A stretch of DNA of 64,000 bases from Branchiostoma belcheri (Eukaryota; Chordata; Leptocardii; Amphioxiformes; Branchiostomatidae), in assembly GCF_001625305.1 (NCBI RefSeq), contig NW_017803898.1:1005118-1069117 (forward strand), written 5' to 3'. Below the pieces are notes generated by a model. The model ran no database searches, was not told where the DNA came from, and saw only the letters and a program-made list of their open reading frames with translations. Below, piece after piece: positions 28,408 through 38,524 of this stretch. How positions within the stretch are numbered: the first letter of the stretch is position 1; each line of letters starts with the position of its first letter. Made by a program: the position numbers and the translations under genes.

Positions 28408-30082
28408 CCACTACATCCACTACATGTTTCTACTGGCAGAGATCCCAATCAGAGTTCCCGATCAGATTGAAGTGTTTCTACCCTGACATGATATATATAC
28501 ATTAAATTTTTTTAAAAGTATGCAATCATACAATCTATATACTATGTGTTCAAAACTCACCAGAAGTGGTAGTTTGCCGCTGAATGGGAGCCCTGGACCG
28601 AGGTTCCTCTGTGATATTTATCCTCACTGTAAGAAACAACATTTAATGTTAAGAGACAAATAGTATAGGTCTTAAGTTAAATGTACACAGTAATTGTAAA
28701 AGAACAATACTTCCATCCCTGTAAGTACAAATATGTTTTTTAAACTAAATCCCTTACCCATACTCTGTGGAGGTAGGTCAGCGACTTGGTAAGGCGTAGA
28801 GGACGACCCTTCAAGGACACGCTCTAACATAGCAGCAGTCGCCTCTGGTCCATGATGCAATCTCCAACACTCCATGGTCTGGAAAGGATGAGTCAGGCAT
28901 TTTTTTTCAACCTTTATTTATCCTTGAAAATGTACAGTATGCCACTTTTCAAGAGTTTAAGGGTAGGTAGGTTAGGGGTCTTTTACAAAAGCTGGCTGCC
29001 CGGGTTTGGCGCAGGTTTATTTCCCTGTGTCCCAGGAGTCAGTGGTTTTTCTATTTCTACTTGCTTCTACTAGTATTTCACCATCATACGACTAAATTAC
29101 TACACTGTACTACTTTAAAAAGCAAATGCAAACACTGATCAGAATAAAACTCCTTGATTATGCTAGAGTATGTATTTAGAGATTTCCAACTTAAAGAAGC
29201 ATATATAACAGTCGGATATGATAAATATACCTCTATCAGCATAGCCTTGTGTCCTCCATACTCTTGTTTGATGTCCTCCAGGACTTCTTCTGGTATCTCC
29301 AGTCCAGTTGCCACCTCAATAACGTCTGTTTCTGTGTATCTGCTCCTTCCCATAGCATCAACCCTCTGTCTGATCTGCCTTTGTGTGATGGTGGTTTGGG
29401 CTAGTAGAAGTTAACATTACGATTATCACATGATTTAAATATCGTTGCGGCCAAAATATGTCTTTCATTGAGCAATCTGCAGTTGATTTAGAACCTAAAA
29501 AAAAAATTTTTTTTTGCAAATCAGAAAAAAACAGGGCGAATACGAGAAACAAAAAATTACTAGTAAATTGGCGTGGCCTTAAGTAGATTAAAAAAGAATG
29601 GTACCTGGCAGTTTGCTGAGATTTCTGTACAGGTGTCTGTTGAACCCTTTTTTCTCTGGACACAGGATACTGAAGTCACTCAGGAGGAACGGTTTCTGGA
29701 AATACTCGTCTCCAATCCCAAACACGACTGGAATGAGCCTCCTCTTCAGCTTTATATCGTGACTTTCCAAAATTCCGGCCAAGAACGTTAACATCTTATA
29801 CTCCACGCCATCTTCTCTGTTAGTGTTCATCCTTTCCAGTACATCTGGAGAGAGGAAGACTATCGCATGGCGGCTATCAAGGAAGGACTGTTTGAATCTT
29901 TTCATCTGTTCCCCTTGTCCGTCTCTATGTGGGTCACAGATGGAAAACCCCCATCTACTGTGCTCCAGTTTGTCTCGTAACTTTTGTATCTCCGTCTTTT
30001 TTGGGTCGAATTCGTCGTAGTAGACTGCAGCATCGTACATGAAACTACAGTGTGGTGTGGTTGGGCCGTTTTCTGTCATCAT
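19275..30082 (-). CDS. TIR-DEATH-RHIM signalling adaptor with tandem-exon acidic linker (19 coding exons, 802 aa)
   Basis: The exons are 30082-29605, 29400-29231, 28878-28758, 28626-28561, 28286-28170, 27413-27327, 27094-27023, 26504-26424, 26219-26130, 25694-25602, 25202-25119, 24679-24410, 23431-23369, 22952-22749, 22577-22512, 21710-21681, 20653-20471, 19898-19821 and 19330-19275; every junction keeps frame. Residues 1-160 are a TIR domain (box 1 YDAAVYYDEFD; box-2-like ICDPHRDG; SRHAIVFLSP strand). Residues about 161-257 are a DEATH domain split by an intron, with the typical CWRLHHGPEAT helix (W221). An acidic linker follows, then a RHIM-like motif (V509-Q510-V511-G512), then a Lys/Ser-rich tail with KKKSLLSRFSFRSF. 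TIR and DEATH domains recruit Toll/IL-1R and death-fold partners; RHIMs assemble amyloid signalling fibres. The combined role is inferred. No transmembrane segment was seen, so it is probably cytosolic. The ATG lies 11 nt inside an exon with a good acceptor, so a 5' UTR exon lies upstream. Confidence 0.85.
19430..19623. mobile_element. hAT-like MITE, TAGCCTCC-TIR family, copy 1
   Basis: Termini TAGCCTCCGTAGCA and TGCTATGGAGGCTA with subterminal GGGGTTTTGGTGGTCTTCAG repeated inversely. Flanks CTAGTTAC and GGAGTTAC match at 6 of 8 bases. It lies in the last intron of the TIR-DEATH-RHIM gene. Confidence 0.78.
20190..20432. repeat. CA microsatellite with tandem TACAAAAATTGTATAAATCA units
   Basis: Three copies of a roughly 60-bp unit alternate with (CA)n in an intron of the TIR-DEATH-RHIM gene. 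Confidence 0.88.
20718..21060. repeat. GT microsatellite plus two-copy CCCCTAGCGGCTTG repeat
   Basis: The (TG)n tract is followed by two diverged units of about 135 bp containing CCCCTAGCGGCTTG and TGGTACTGCAGC or TGGAACTGCAGC. The same block flanks CA/TG tracts at 13700 and 35815. Confidence 0.8.
21110..21600. repeat. A/T-rich diverged tandem repeats
   Basis: Three or four units with AATTTGCATAATTTATGGGG or close variants; intronic, nothing coding seen. Confidence 0.55.
23208..23285 (+). repeat. tRNA-like fragment
   Basis: TAAACGGTTAGTGCGCTGG resembles an A-box region and GGTTCGATACC at 23267-23277 a B box. No good acceptor stem. Probably SINE-derived; intronic. Confidence 0.4.
24410..24679 (-). 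other. RHIM-like exon of the TIR-DEATH-RHIM gene
   Basis: This 270-nt, phase 1-1 exon encodes residues 487-576 and contains NIYITNSNMVQVGDRN. The core V-Q-V-G-D-x-N and the preceding N-I-Y match the RIPK1/RIPK3 RHIM pattern ([IV]-Q-[IVL]-G-x-x-N), known to form functional amyloid. After the motif the exon is acidic (LEEEEGEEGT). The donor is GACT|GTAAGA. If it is not used, translation adds four residues and stops at 24396, giving a 580-aa form ending just after the RHIM region. Confidence 0.75.
25602..27413 (-). repeat. Five tandemly duplicated linker exons (VTSETEAP module)
   Basis: Exons at 27413-27327, 27094-27023, 26504-26424, 26219-26130 and 25694-25602 all begin in phase 1, encode variants of [DE][AP]V-TSETEAPIT-(acidic)-RQADETEG, and end CCTG or TCTG|GTCAG. 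Flanking intron sequence is copied with them (the GTCTACAAAAAGATACAGAAGC acceptor side, in plus orientation). They lengthen an acidic, probably unstructured spacer between DEATH and RHIM. Confidence 0.85.
25957..26099. mobile_element. Foldback/MITE element in linker-exon intron
   Basis: Arms AAGTTGAACTTTATTCCAAC and its inverse complement extend about 40 bp each and include ACAGAGATCAAAT. It separates two of the tandem linker exons. Confidence 0.7.
27434..27918 (+). mobile_element. 5'-truncated CR1/L2-like LINE fragment in an intron of the TIR-DEATH-RHIM gene
   Basis: Frame 27472-27861 encodes the C-terminal part of a reverse transcriptase ORF: EKVQRRATKLPLNLRDLPYQ, RLKTLGLPSLQYRRRRGDMI, then SVRVVRDWNSLPQAVIDSES and a Lys-Tyr-Trp end. 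These blocks are typical of CR1/L2/Rex-type elements. It is antisense to the host gene and next to the first tandem linker exon. The catalytic RT core is missing, so it is inactive. Confidence 0.85.
28315..28406. repeat. ATCA tetranucleotide microsatellite
   Basis: About 20 ATCA units, the first ones ATCG-containing, in an intron of the TIR-DEATH-RHIM gene. Confidence 0.9.
29605..30082 (-). other. TIR-domain exon of the TIR-DEATH-RHIM gene
   Basis: A single 478-nt exon encodes the whole TIR domain and ends in phase 1. The paralog at 45818-46295 has a TIR exon of exactly 478 nt with the same phase and shared landmarks (YDxAVYY, CDPxRDGxGxQM, SRHAxVFLSP). This confirms both models and their common origin. 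The domain lacks the classic RDxxPG box 2 and the WCxxE element of receptor TIRs, so it belongs to a divergent TIR subtype. Confidence 0.85.
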
Positions 30083-30601
30083 GGTTCACATTTCTGAAAT
30101 TAAAATTGGAAACAGAAGGTTACTAGTAAAGAGGTAAATAATAGCATGAGATATCAAAGTTTGTCATTTGTAAATTTGTTGTTACAGTAAAATTTGGCTA
30201 GCCAGCCACCTCTAGCTATAATAGTAGCTATCATAGTATATTTAACCACAGTCAAATTTTACATTTTTGTCATCTAGTTAAGAAATTCAACTAGTAAGTA
30301 AACAACTGTCTTTAATACCCAACCAGCAAATACTTTTATGACACTTGTTAGATTATAAGACATTTAGAAATTTTGGCATTTTGACTCTAATTTACTCGTT
30401 ACAGAACAAACTATTACATGTAGTACATGACTAAACTTTACAGAACACATAACGTTAACATTTATCACATTAACAGCTAAGGAAAGGCGTTAGAAATGTC
30501 ATCTTACCGGCCCTTCACTGCGTCAAGCTCCTTAAGTTGCCATAAACTTCTTTTCCAAAGGGTACAACTTTTTCACTCTTCACCTGCTTAGTGTACATGT
30601 A

Positions 30602-30608
30602 TGACTCA
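30602..30608 (+). promoter_or_regulatory. AP-1-like site upstream of the TIR-DEATH-RHIM gene
   Basis: TGACTCA, the AP-1 consensus, 520 nt upstream of the ATG. A near-kappa-B string GGGAAAATCC follows at 30628-30637. Both are short and only suggestive. Confidence 0.25.
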
Positions 30609-30836
30609 TCATATGCGCGCTTGCTAGGGGAAAATCCAGCTAAAAATAGAATCACGTCCCAGGACAATTCTCGCGCTACAAAAGAGTCTATAACTGAAAA
30701 CTAACCTTGCAACACTTCGAGTGAACGTCCAGACACATGTCCGTCTATATAGGGATTCTCTGGGGTTCTGGAAATCGGAGAAACGAGGAATTTTTTTACC
30801 TAAAAAACGTCAACGAACAAACCCGGAAGTTTCTTC

Positions 30837-30850
30837 AGTTTCACTTTTGC
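30837..30850 (+). promoter_or_regulatory. ISRE-like element upstream of the TIR-DEATH-RHIM gene
   Basis: AGTTTCACTTTTGC, within a block shared with the promoter of the 417-aa paralog (AACCCGGAA, CAGTTTCACTTT, ATCATGGG in the same order and orientation). It is about 755 nt upstream of the ATG at 30082. It also lies 496 nt before acetyltransferase copy A, so it could act on both. Confidence 0.42.
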
Positions 30851-31345
30851 CTAGAGAATCATGGGAAAAGTGGGCGATTTCATTTTAATGCAGGGGGTTC
30901 ATTTTCCCAAAACGTCACCACGTCGAATATTATATTAAAACCTTCCAGACTTTCTACGAACAAACAAGCGCTTTGTAAATTGTAATGTCGGCAAAATTAT
31001 TTATGATCTTTAAAAGTTATCTTAAATAGATTGAGAAGGTTCTGTCCTATAACTTTCAATAGTAAAATCAAAGTCACTCATTCAACAAAGGAAGGAGGGC
31101 AATTTATTTTGCCAGGAATAAACTTTCCTTGCGATAATAAAGATATATATAGTGCAGATGTACAGCATATGTCTTCCTTTTCGCGCGATTTGGTGTCTTT
31201 CTATCTAATGGTCTCTAGTGGTATTAAAGCTTTTTCTATTTTTCCCTCCTAACATCTGCTTGGAGTAGAATATTTACCAACCCCACTCAGCCTTTGCGTC
31301 CTTTGTGTAACCATTCTGTTTGTTCCAGAGGTCACAGCGTAAAAG

Positions 31346-33222
31346 ATGGCGGACAGAAACACCACCGGCGAGGATCTCACGTTCCGTCTAGCGACTCAGA
31401 GCGACTATGACGCCGTCATGAGCATATCCGAGGGCGTGTACGAAGGCAGGGACTACCTTCCCGCGTTCTACAGGTCATTCGTGGACGATCCTGACGTCAT
31501 TGTGTTCTTGGCTCTGGTCGGAAGCCAAGTGGTGAGATCCCGTTATCATATGTTTACCTGTTATAATAGTATGTTTACGAGTAGAAACAGATAAAAATCC
31601 CTGCTCCCGGGCCGGGGATCGAACCCATAACCTCCCGAGCACCAGCTTCAAAATCCGGCGCTCAAACCACTCGGCTAAAAGGTCTAGACCCAACGGCCGG
31701 GTCAGTTGGTGGCGCCTATAAACCCCTCACTGTTACATACCGAAGGAAAATATATTGTTTTTTGCTCAGTTTCTTCTTCTTCCTCCGTTCCAAATACTGT
31801 AAGGTCAGTGACCTGAACCAGACGTCTGTCACATACGTGTTGGGTTACATCATGTTGCAATTTTATAGCAGGAGGGATTTAGACTCCTGTCACCATATAT
31901 ATGAATGCGTTTGACTTTGAGTGAGATTTTAAACAGAGCAGACCATAGGGGAAGGTTAACATTATGCATTTGCTTTGCAAATGTTACCTTTCAAGTTTTA
32001 TTTTTTTTTATTTTTAGTTATATTTTTTTTACAGGTGGGACTGCGGGCATCCAAGATCACCGAGAATGGAACTGCCTTTATCGTCAAAGCCGCTAGGGTC
32101 GCCCCTGACTGGAGGGGACAGGGAATCGACGGGCGGTTGTCTCTTCACCAGGACGAGTGGATGCGACAGAACCGCCCCACGGTCAAGTACAAAAGATCCA
32201 CGGCGTTTTCACTAGCGACAGGCGTGGTGGAATCTATGAATAAGAAGATGCGGTACATATTTGGCATGGTGAGACCCGAACACTCTTTTTAATAGGACGT
32301 AAACTTAGTACGAGTGATGACACCGATGGCCTTTCGAATGAATGTTTATGCCTCAGTCACATTTCCAATGGCTTAACATATATATAGGGTCCAACCAGGA
32401 TTTTAAATCTGCGAAAGGACACTGGTCATGCGTCGGTTATATTTCCATGCCGATGCCCAACCGGGTAGTTTTAATGCTGTTTAGAACTCAACAATATCCG
32501 GAGAGTCACATAGGGGTCTCACTGGGAAAACACCAAACACATTAACTCGTAAAGTTGTAAACTACCCGTTGAGGCATCGGTTTGGAAATGTCATTGTAGC
32601 ATGCACGGTACGTCTAAGGTAAGGTATAAGAAATCTAACGTATATGCGATGTTCCATCTCTCAGCCCTTCATAGAGTACCAGTGCGGCCCCGGTCTCTGG
32701 TGGCGACAGGATCCTGCTCAGCTGGCTCAACTGGAGCCGACCGGCTTACCGGACGTCGTGCCTCTACAGGACGCAGACGACGACTTCTGTACGGCCGTAC
32801 AGAAATGGCTTCCCGCCGGGGCTTGTGGCGGCTACGACGGCAAACCTGTCATACTGGTTGACTGGGACCCTTACACCTTATCCCCAACTAACTTAAAACG
32901 TCTACAAGCAAACAACACTATTTACACGTTGAACCACGAAGGAGAATCCAGTCTCAGTCTTTCCAATACATACCTCTCGCCTACGGTGAGAATATTGTGC
33001 GTCCAAATCTACTCCAAGGACTTTCCAACCGTCTTAAAACACCTGTTAAGGCACCTGAAGGATACAAGTCACACCTACCGCAGTGATGTGTTGTGCGTGG
33101 GTGTGTTTGTACCACAGTGTGAGTTAGATGACACAATCCACGATCTCTGTAAGCAAACCTTACAGATGGAACAGGTCCATCCTCCCAAGGCACAGGCGCT
33201 GGTTTATGAATCTGAAATGTGA
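31346..33222 (+). CDS. GNAT acetyltransferase, histidine N-acetyltransferase/NAT16-like, copy A
   Basis: Three exons (31346-31531, 32035-32268, 32665-33222), all phase 0, give 325 aa. The N-terminal GNAT half reads LTFRLATQSDYDAVMSISEG and then VGLRASKITENGTAF and VAPDWRGQGIDG, the acetyl-CoA-binding motif A (R-x-x-G). The C-terminal half contains PGLWWRQDPAQLAQLEPTG and a WLPAGACGGYDGKP segment shared by all four copies. This order matches the NAT16/histidine N-acetyltransferase family, which acetylates free histidine with acetyl-CoA; the substrate here is inferred from family only. The last position of motif A is Asp rather than Gly/Ala, as in copy A alone. The gene is divergent from the TIR-DEATH-RHIM gene, with 1.26 kb between start codons. 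Intron 1 carries a tRNA-like SINE and a dispersed repeat. Confidence 0.85.
31595..31690 (-). repeat. tRNA-like SINE or tRNA pseudogene
   Basis: The minus strand has an A-box-like TAGCCGAGTGGTTTG (31663-31677) and a B box GGGTTCGATCCC with a GC-rich stem, as in Leu/Ser-type tRNAs, but the folds are imperfect. Inside intron 1 of acetyltransferase copy A. Confidence 0.55.
31785..32005 (-). repeat. Dispersed repeat copy, reverse orientation
   Basis: Inverse of the AAGGTAACATTTGCAAAGC family, in intron 1 of acetyltransferase copy A. Its first end lies 30 nt from the exon 2 acceptor. Confidence 0.7.
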
Positions 33223-33297
33223 TGTGACGACTGAAACTACGTTCTAGTGTACGAGTAATCTCCAAGCAGATCTTTTGTATTAACAAATTCTTGTATT

Positions 33298-33303
33298 AAT
33301 AAA
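33298..33303 (+). terminator. Candidate poly(A) signal of acetyltransferase copy A
   Basis: AATAAA 76 nt after the stop codon of copy A. It lies just after a single transposon terminus (TAATCTCCAAGCAGATC at 33256-33272), so the signal may have been supplied by the element. Confidence 0.5.
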
Positions 33304-33802
33304 AATTACAGTCTTCCATATACAAGTACTTGTAGTAAATGTTGATGATAATATACCGGGTAAGTGTTTGCAATAAAAAGAAAAAGGCACGGACATGTAT
33401 TACGTTGCATTGTATTGTATGATTACTATTACTTTTGGATGATATAGTGCAAAACAATACATAAAAAGTACAATTTTGAAGAATGAAACTAAAACAATGG
33501 AAAGAGAAAATCGAGGTAGACGGCGATTCAATGAAAATATTGACGACTTTAACTAGGTAGTATTAGTGAGAATAAAAACTATAGTATTTTTTTTCAATTG
33601 AGTTTTTTTCAAATGCATACTTTAACTATTCTGATTTTTTTCCTTCGTTTTAGAGGCAGAAGAGGCACAGAATTTATCTTTCATCAGAAAATATATAAGA
33701 AAATTACGGAATGGTACACAATTGTGACTGCAGAAGTTCATATTTTCACCCGGACATTTTCTTACGACGAACCACGTGTGACACAAATTGCCACCTAGTA
33801 CC

Positions 33803-35631
33803 TCACAGCTCACTTTCGAAAAGCACTGCTTGTAAGCCCGGCTTGTGCAGCTCGTCCATGTTTAAAACGTCCCTGCAGAATTCGTGGATTGAGTTCTCCA
33901 ACTCAACTACACCTGAAAATACTCTCATACAGATCTGGTCACTTGTGTACATGAGGCTTGCGTCGTACAGATGTTTCAACAAATGTTTTTGCAGAGTAGG
34001 AAAGTCCTTAGCATATACATCGACACACAGCATTCTACCACAAGGGGCTAGGTATGTGGTTACGATACTTAGACTGAATTGTCCTTCGTGCTTAAGTGTA
34101 AACAATGTGCTCTCTTTCTGTAGATGTTTTAAGTTAGCTGGGCATAGATTGTACGGGTCCCAGTCAACCAGTATGATGGGTTTGCCGTCGTAGCCGCCAC
34201 AAGCCCCGGCGGGAAGCCATTTCTGTACGGCCGTACAGAAGTCGTCGTCTGCGTCCTGTAGAGGCACGACGTCCGGTAAGCCGGTCGGCTCCAGTTGAGC
34301 CAGCTGAGCAGGGTCCTGTCGCCACCAGAGACCGGGGCCGCACTGGTAGCTTACGAAGGGCTGAGAAGTGAAAATTACAAAATAAAGTGTCTGACCTTTT
34401 GACCTGTCATTCTTCCTGTCAATCTTCCCCCACCCACGTGCTGTCAAGCACCTACCCTGTCCGGACAAACAGACACACAAACCTACACTTCAGCCACCCA
34501 AAACAATACTTACGTGCCCAACAGTAACTACATTAAAATCAACGATAAGTGAGGATGGTATAATTAGGGCCGATCCTGATCGAACACATCGAACCTCCTG
34601 TTCTATTTCGAACACCAGCGCGGGAAGTCTAAAATCTGCCTAGAGAATAGGTGTTCGAAATAGGTGTTCGAATGTTCGGGGGTTCGATGTGTTCGATTCG
34701 GATCGGTCTATTGGTTAACAGGCATATCTGACTCACCAGGCTAAAAATATGCCGTATTCTTGTGTGGAAGTATTCCGCCGCAGGGCTGTTAGAAAGTGCC
34801 GTTACTCTCATGTACTTGATCGTGGGGCGATTCTGGCGGATCCAAGCCTCTTGGTGAAACAACAGCTCATTCATAATGCCTTGTTCCCTCCAGTCAGGAG
34901 CGACCCTCGCCGCTTTACCTACGTAGACTTGCCCGCCTTCCGTGAATTTTGATGCTCTGAACCCCACCTGATCAGTGAATACAACAACAACAAATTGCCT
35001 GGACATCAGTTTTGATGGACAACTCTGCAATGTATAGATAGACCACTCTTGCGTCTCATATACAATCTACAGTACATCTGGTCCATAATATAGCGCCATA
35101 AATTTGACCTAGATTTTAAATAATTGATACTGAAAAAACACGTTTCTGTATCTTCTGTTCCGGTGTTCATTTTTCTATTGACTTTAACTTTTCACGTGGG
35201 CCTAAAGAGTTGCAGGTTTCTGCTACTTAGCTGCTTCTTTTGGAATTGCAGTGACGTTTGTGTTTAAAACTTGGATCATCATTTTCTTCAGGTATGTAAC
35301 TCAGGATACAGTAGTACATACGCAAGTTATGGAAATAAGAACTTAATTTACGTATATAATGATCGAGATACTTTCTACTTTTATCCATTTTTTCACTGTA
35401 GGAACTTCCTACTCATTTCACATGCTGTATGTATTTTTGTCTTACTGACCACTTGGTGTTCAACCTCTGCCACGAACACCGTGACGTCAGGATCGTCTAT
35501 GAAGGAGTGGAATTTGGCGGGAACGTAGTCCGTACCGGACAGTCCCTCCGAGATCCGCATGATGGCGCTGTAGTCACCGTGACGCGCCAAACGGATGGCC
35601 ACTTGTGGTTGGCTGCGGGCGGGACCCTTCG
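33803..35631 (-). CDS. GNAT acetyltransferase, histidine N-acetyltransferase/NAT16-like, copy B (start unresolved)
   Basis: Exons at 35631-35450 (left end uncertain), 34967-34737 and 34360-33803 encode VAIRLARHGDYSAIMRISEG, then VGFRASKFTEGGQVY with VAPDWREQGIMN, then the conserved 558-nt C-terminal exon. Splice phases are all 0, as in copy A. No in-frame ATG precedes the GNAT fold before an upstream stop: either a short unseen first exon splices to an acceptor such as GTACAG at 35632, or the copy is a 5'-incomplete pseudogene. Its exon 1 donor is the unusual GTCAGT. Exons 2 and 3 are intact. It is nearly identical to copy C, which shares the missing start. Confidence 0.72.
34566..34710. mobile_element. 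MITE-like inverted repeat next to acetyltransferase copy B exon 2
   Basis: Ends GGCCGATCCTGATCGAACAC and GTGTTCGATTCGGATCGG with further inverted GGTGTTCGAAATAG. Its right edge is 27 nt from the exon 2 donor. The same element is present in copy C at 37464-37606, so it predates the tandem duplication. Confidence 0.7.
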
Positions 35632-36481
35632 CTGTACGGGTAAGGTCAAAGGTTGCAAGGCATTGTCGTGGTTTGGCAGCATAATATAGCCAGTATTATA
35701 CCCCAGGCTTATAAACTCTAACACAAACGCTGGCCCAAACTAACGACACTTCTCCCTGACTGAGCAAAATCACAAGAGCCATCCAAAATTCGTGACCAGA
35801 TCGCCAGGTAGTAAAACCGGAAGTTCAGCTGCAGTACCAGAGGGCCGAAAATCGAAAATCTAGTCAGTTATAGGCTCTTCTATGTCTCATTCAGACCTTC
35901 CCACCTACGAACTATAGTATCAAGTTTCATGACAATCCATCCAAAGCTTCTTAAGTTACCGTACTAAACCACACACACACATTATACATGCATAAATACA
36001 AAGTTCCCGCAACATACTAGTAACCTTCCAGTTCCAAGCGAAGACATTAATAAAATACCTGTAGAATAGAAGAACGACCCGAGCCGCTGCATACACGGGA
36101 ACATGTGCCGCCGGTACGTAGTATAACTAACCCTGTGTACCGCCCTGCACACTTGTAGAAACGTCATTATTATACCTACGTATACAGGCGAGTTCGCAAA
36201 GTCCCCGAAATGGCGATGGCACCTGAACCTTGAACCCTCAAGCACAGAGGTCAGGGTTCAAAGGTAACGTAAGTAACTCCCTGGAGATGAAAGGCACCCG
36301 CATACCCTTTTTCGTAAGGCGTAAACAGGCCTTTTTAGCCTCCGTAATCCGTAGGCAGCCTCCCCAAAAATCAACGTCATTCGTAACCAGTACATTAGCC
36401 ACAATTTTCTTTTCAGATGCATACTTTAAGTAACTATTCCGATTTTTCTGTCAGGTTTGGGGACAGGAAAAGCACTGAGAA

Positions 36482-36487
36482 TTTATT
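36482..36487 (-). terminator. Candidate poly(A) signal of acetyltransferase copy C
   Basis: AATAAA on the minus strand about 210 nt past the copy C stop. The aligned position in copy B reads GATAAA, so the two copies may differ in 3' end formation. Confidence 0.35.
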
Positions 36488-36695
36488 TCCCATCAGTAAA
36501 AAGTACGTATATACAAGAAAATTACGGAATAGTGCATAATTTTGACTACAAAACTTACTCTTTTGATTGGGACATTTTCTTACAGCGACCCACGTACATG
36601 TTATGTACAAAACTGGTGTGTTATAATTACGCCTCAAGGCGGTTTACCGGTTATGCGAAACAAACAAACAAAAACGTGTGACATGAATTGCCACC

Positions 36696-38524
36696 TCACA
36701 GCTCACTTTCGAAAAGCACTGCTTGTAATCCCGGCTTGTGAAGCTCGTCCATGTTTAAAACGTCCCTGCAAAAGTCGTGGATTGAGTTCTCCAACTCAAC
36801 TACACCTGAAAACACTCGCATACAGACCTGGTCACTTGTATACATAAGGCTTGCGTCGTACAGATGTTTGAACAAGTGTTTTTGCAGAGTAGGAAAGTCC
36901 TTAGCATATACATCGATACACAGCATTCTACCACAAGGGGCTAGGTATGTGGTTACGATACTCAGACTCGATTCTCCTTCGTGCTTAAGTGTAAACAATG
37001 TGCTCTCTTTCTGTACACGTTTTAAGTTAGCTGGGCATAGATTGTACGGGTCCCAGTCAACCAGTATGACGGGTTCGCCGTCGTAGCCGCCACAAGCCCC
37101 GGCGGGAAGCCATTTCTGTACGGCCGTACAGAAGTCGTCGTCTGCGTCCTGTAGAGGCACGACGTCCGGTAAGCCGGTCGGCTCCAGTTGAGCCAGCTGA
37201 GCAGGGTCCTGTCGCCACCAGAGACCGGGGCCACACTGGTAGCTTACGAAGGGCTGAGAAGTGAAAATTACAAAATAAAGTGTCTGACCTTTTGACCTGT
37301 CATTCTTCCTATCAATCTTCCCCCAACCCACGTGCTGTCAAGCACCTACCCTGTTCGGACAGACAGACACACGAAGCTACACTTCAGCCACCCAAAACAA
37401 TACTTCCGTGCCCAACAGTAACTACATTAAAATTAACGATAAGTGAGGATGGTATAATCACAGGGCCGATCCTGATCGAACACATCGAACCTCCTGTTCT
37501 ATTTCGAACACCAGCGCGGGAAATCTAAAATCTGCCTACGGAATAGGTGTTCGAAATAGGTGTTCGAATGTTCGGGGGTTCGATGTGTTCGATTCGGATC
37601 GGTCTATTGGTTAACAGGCATATCTGACTCACCAGGCTAAAAATATGCCGTATTCTTGTCTGGAAGTATTCCGCCGCAGGGCTGTTAGAAAGTGCCGTTA
37701 CTCTCATGTACTTGACCGTGGGGCGATTCTGGCGGATCCAAGCCTCTTGGTGAAACAACAGCTCATTCATAATGCCTTGTTCCCTCCAGTCAGGAGCGAC
37801 CCTCGCCGCTTTACCTACGTAGACTTGCCCGCCTTCCGTGAATTTTGATGCTCTGAACCCCACCTGAGTGAAAAAAACAACAACAACAAATTGCCTGGAC
37901 ATCAGTTTTGATGGACAACTCTACAATGTATAGATAGGCCACTCTTGCGTCTCATATACAATCTACAGTACATCTGGTCCATAATATAGCGCCATAAATT
38001 TGACCTAGATTTTACGACTTTAATTGATACTGAAAAAACACGTTTCTGTATCTTCTGTTCTGGTGTTCATTTTTCTATTGCCTTTAACTTTTCACGTGGG
38101 CCTAAAGAGTTGCAGGTTTCTGCTACTTAGCTGCTTCTTTTGGAATTGCAGTGACGTTTGTGTTTAAAACTTGGATCATCATTTTCTGCAGGTATGTAAC
38201 TCAGGATACAGTAGTACATACGCAAGTTATGGAAATAAGAACTAAGTTGCGTATATAATGATCGACATACTTTCTACTTTTATCCATTATTTCACTGTAG
38301 GAACTTCCTACTCATGTCACATGCTGTATGTATTTTTGTTGTACTGACCACTTGGTGTTCAACCTCTGCCACGAACACCGTGACGTCAGGATCGTCTATG
38401 AAGGAGTGGAATTTGGCGGGAACGTAGTCCGTACCGGACAATCCCTCCGAGATCCGCACGATGGCACTGTAGTCACCGTGACGCGCCAAACGGATGGCCA
38501 CTTGTGGTTGGGCGGGACCCTTCG
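36696..38524 (-). CDS. GNAT acetyltransferase, histidine N-acetyltransferase/NAT16-like, copy C (start unresolved)
   Basis: Exons at about 38524-38349, 37863-37633 and 37253-36696 mirror copy B at an offset of about 2.9 kb. Differences are few; one is a 6-nt in-frame deletion near 38510, and the candidate upstream acceptor reads TATAG instead of TACAG. Exon 3 keeps 185 codons and ends FESEL like copy B. Conservation of frame through three exons in both copies suggests recent function even though the first coding exon was not found. Predicted activity is as for copy A, with motif A read as WREQGIMN. Confidence 0.72.
37464..37606. mobile_element. Same inverted-repeat element in acetyltransferase copy C
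   Basis: Aligned counterpart of 34566-34710 within the duplicated unit, differing at a few bases. Confidence 0.7.

Noticed and set aside
35429..35689. Plus-strand frames opposite acetyltransferase exons (also 33711-34193, 36751-37086, 38328-38582)
   Set aside because: They are shadows of conserved minus-strand exons and carry no GNAT signature.
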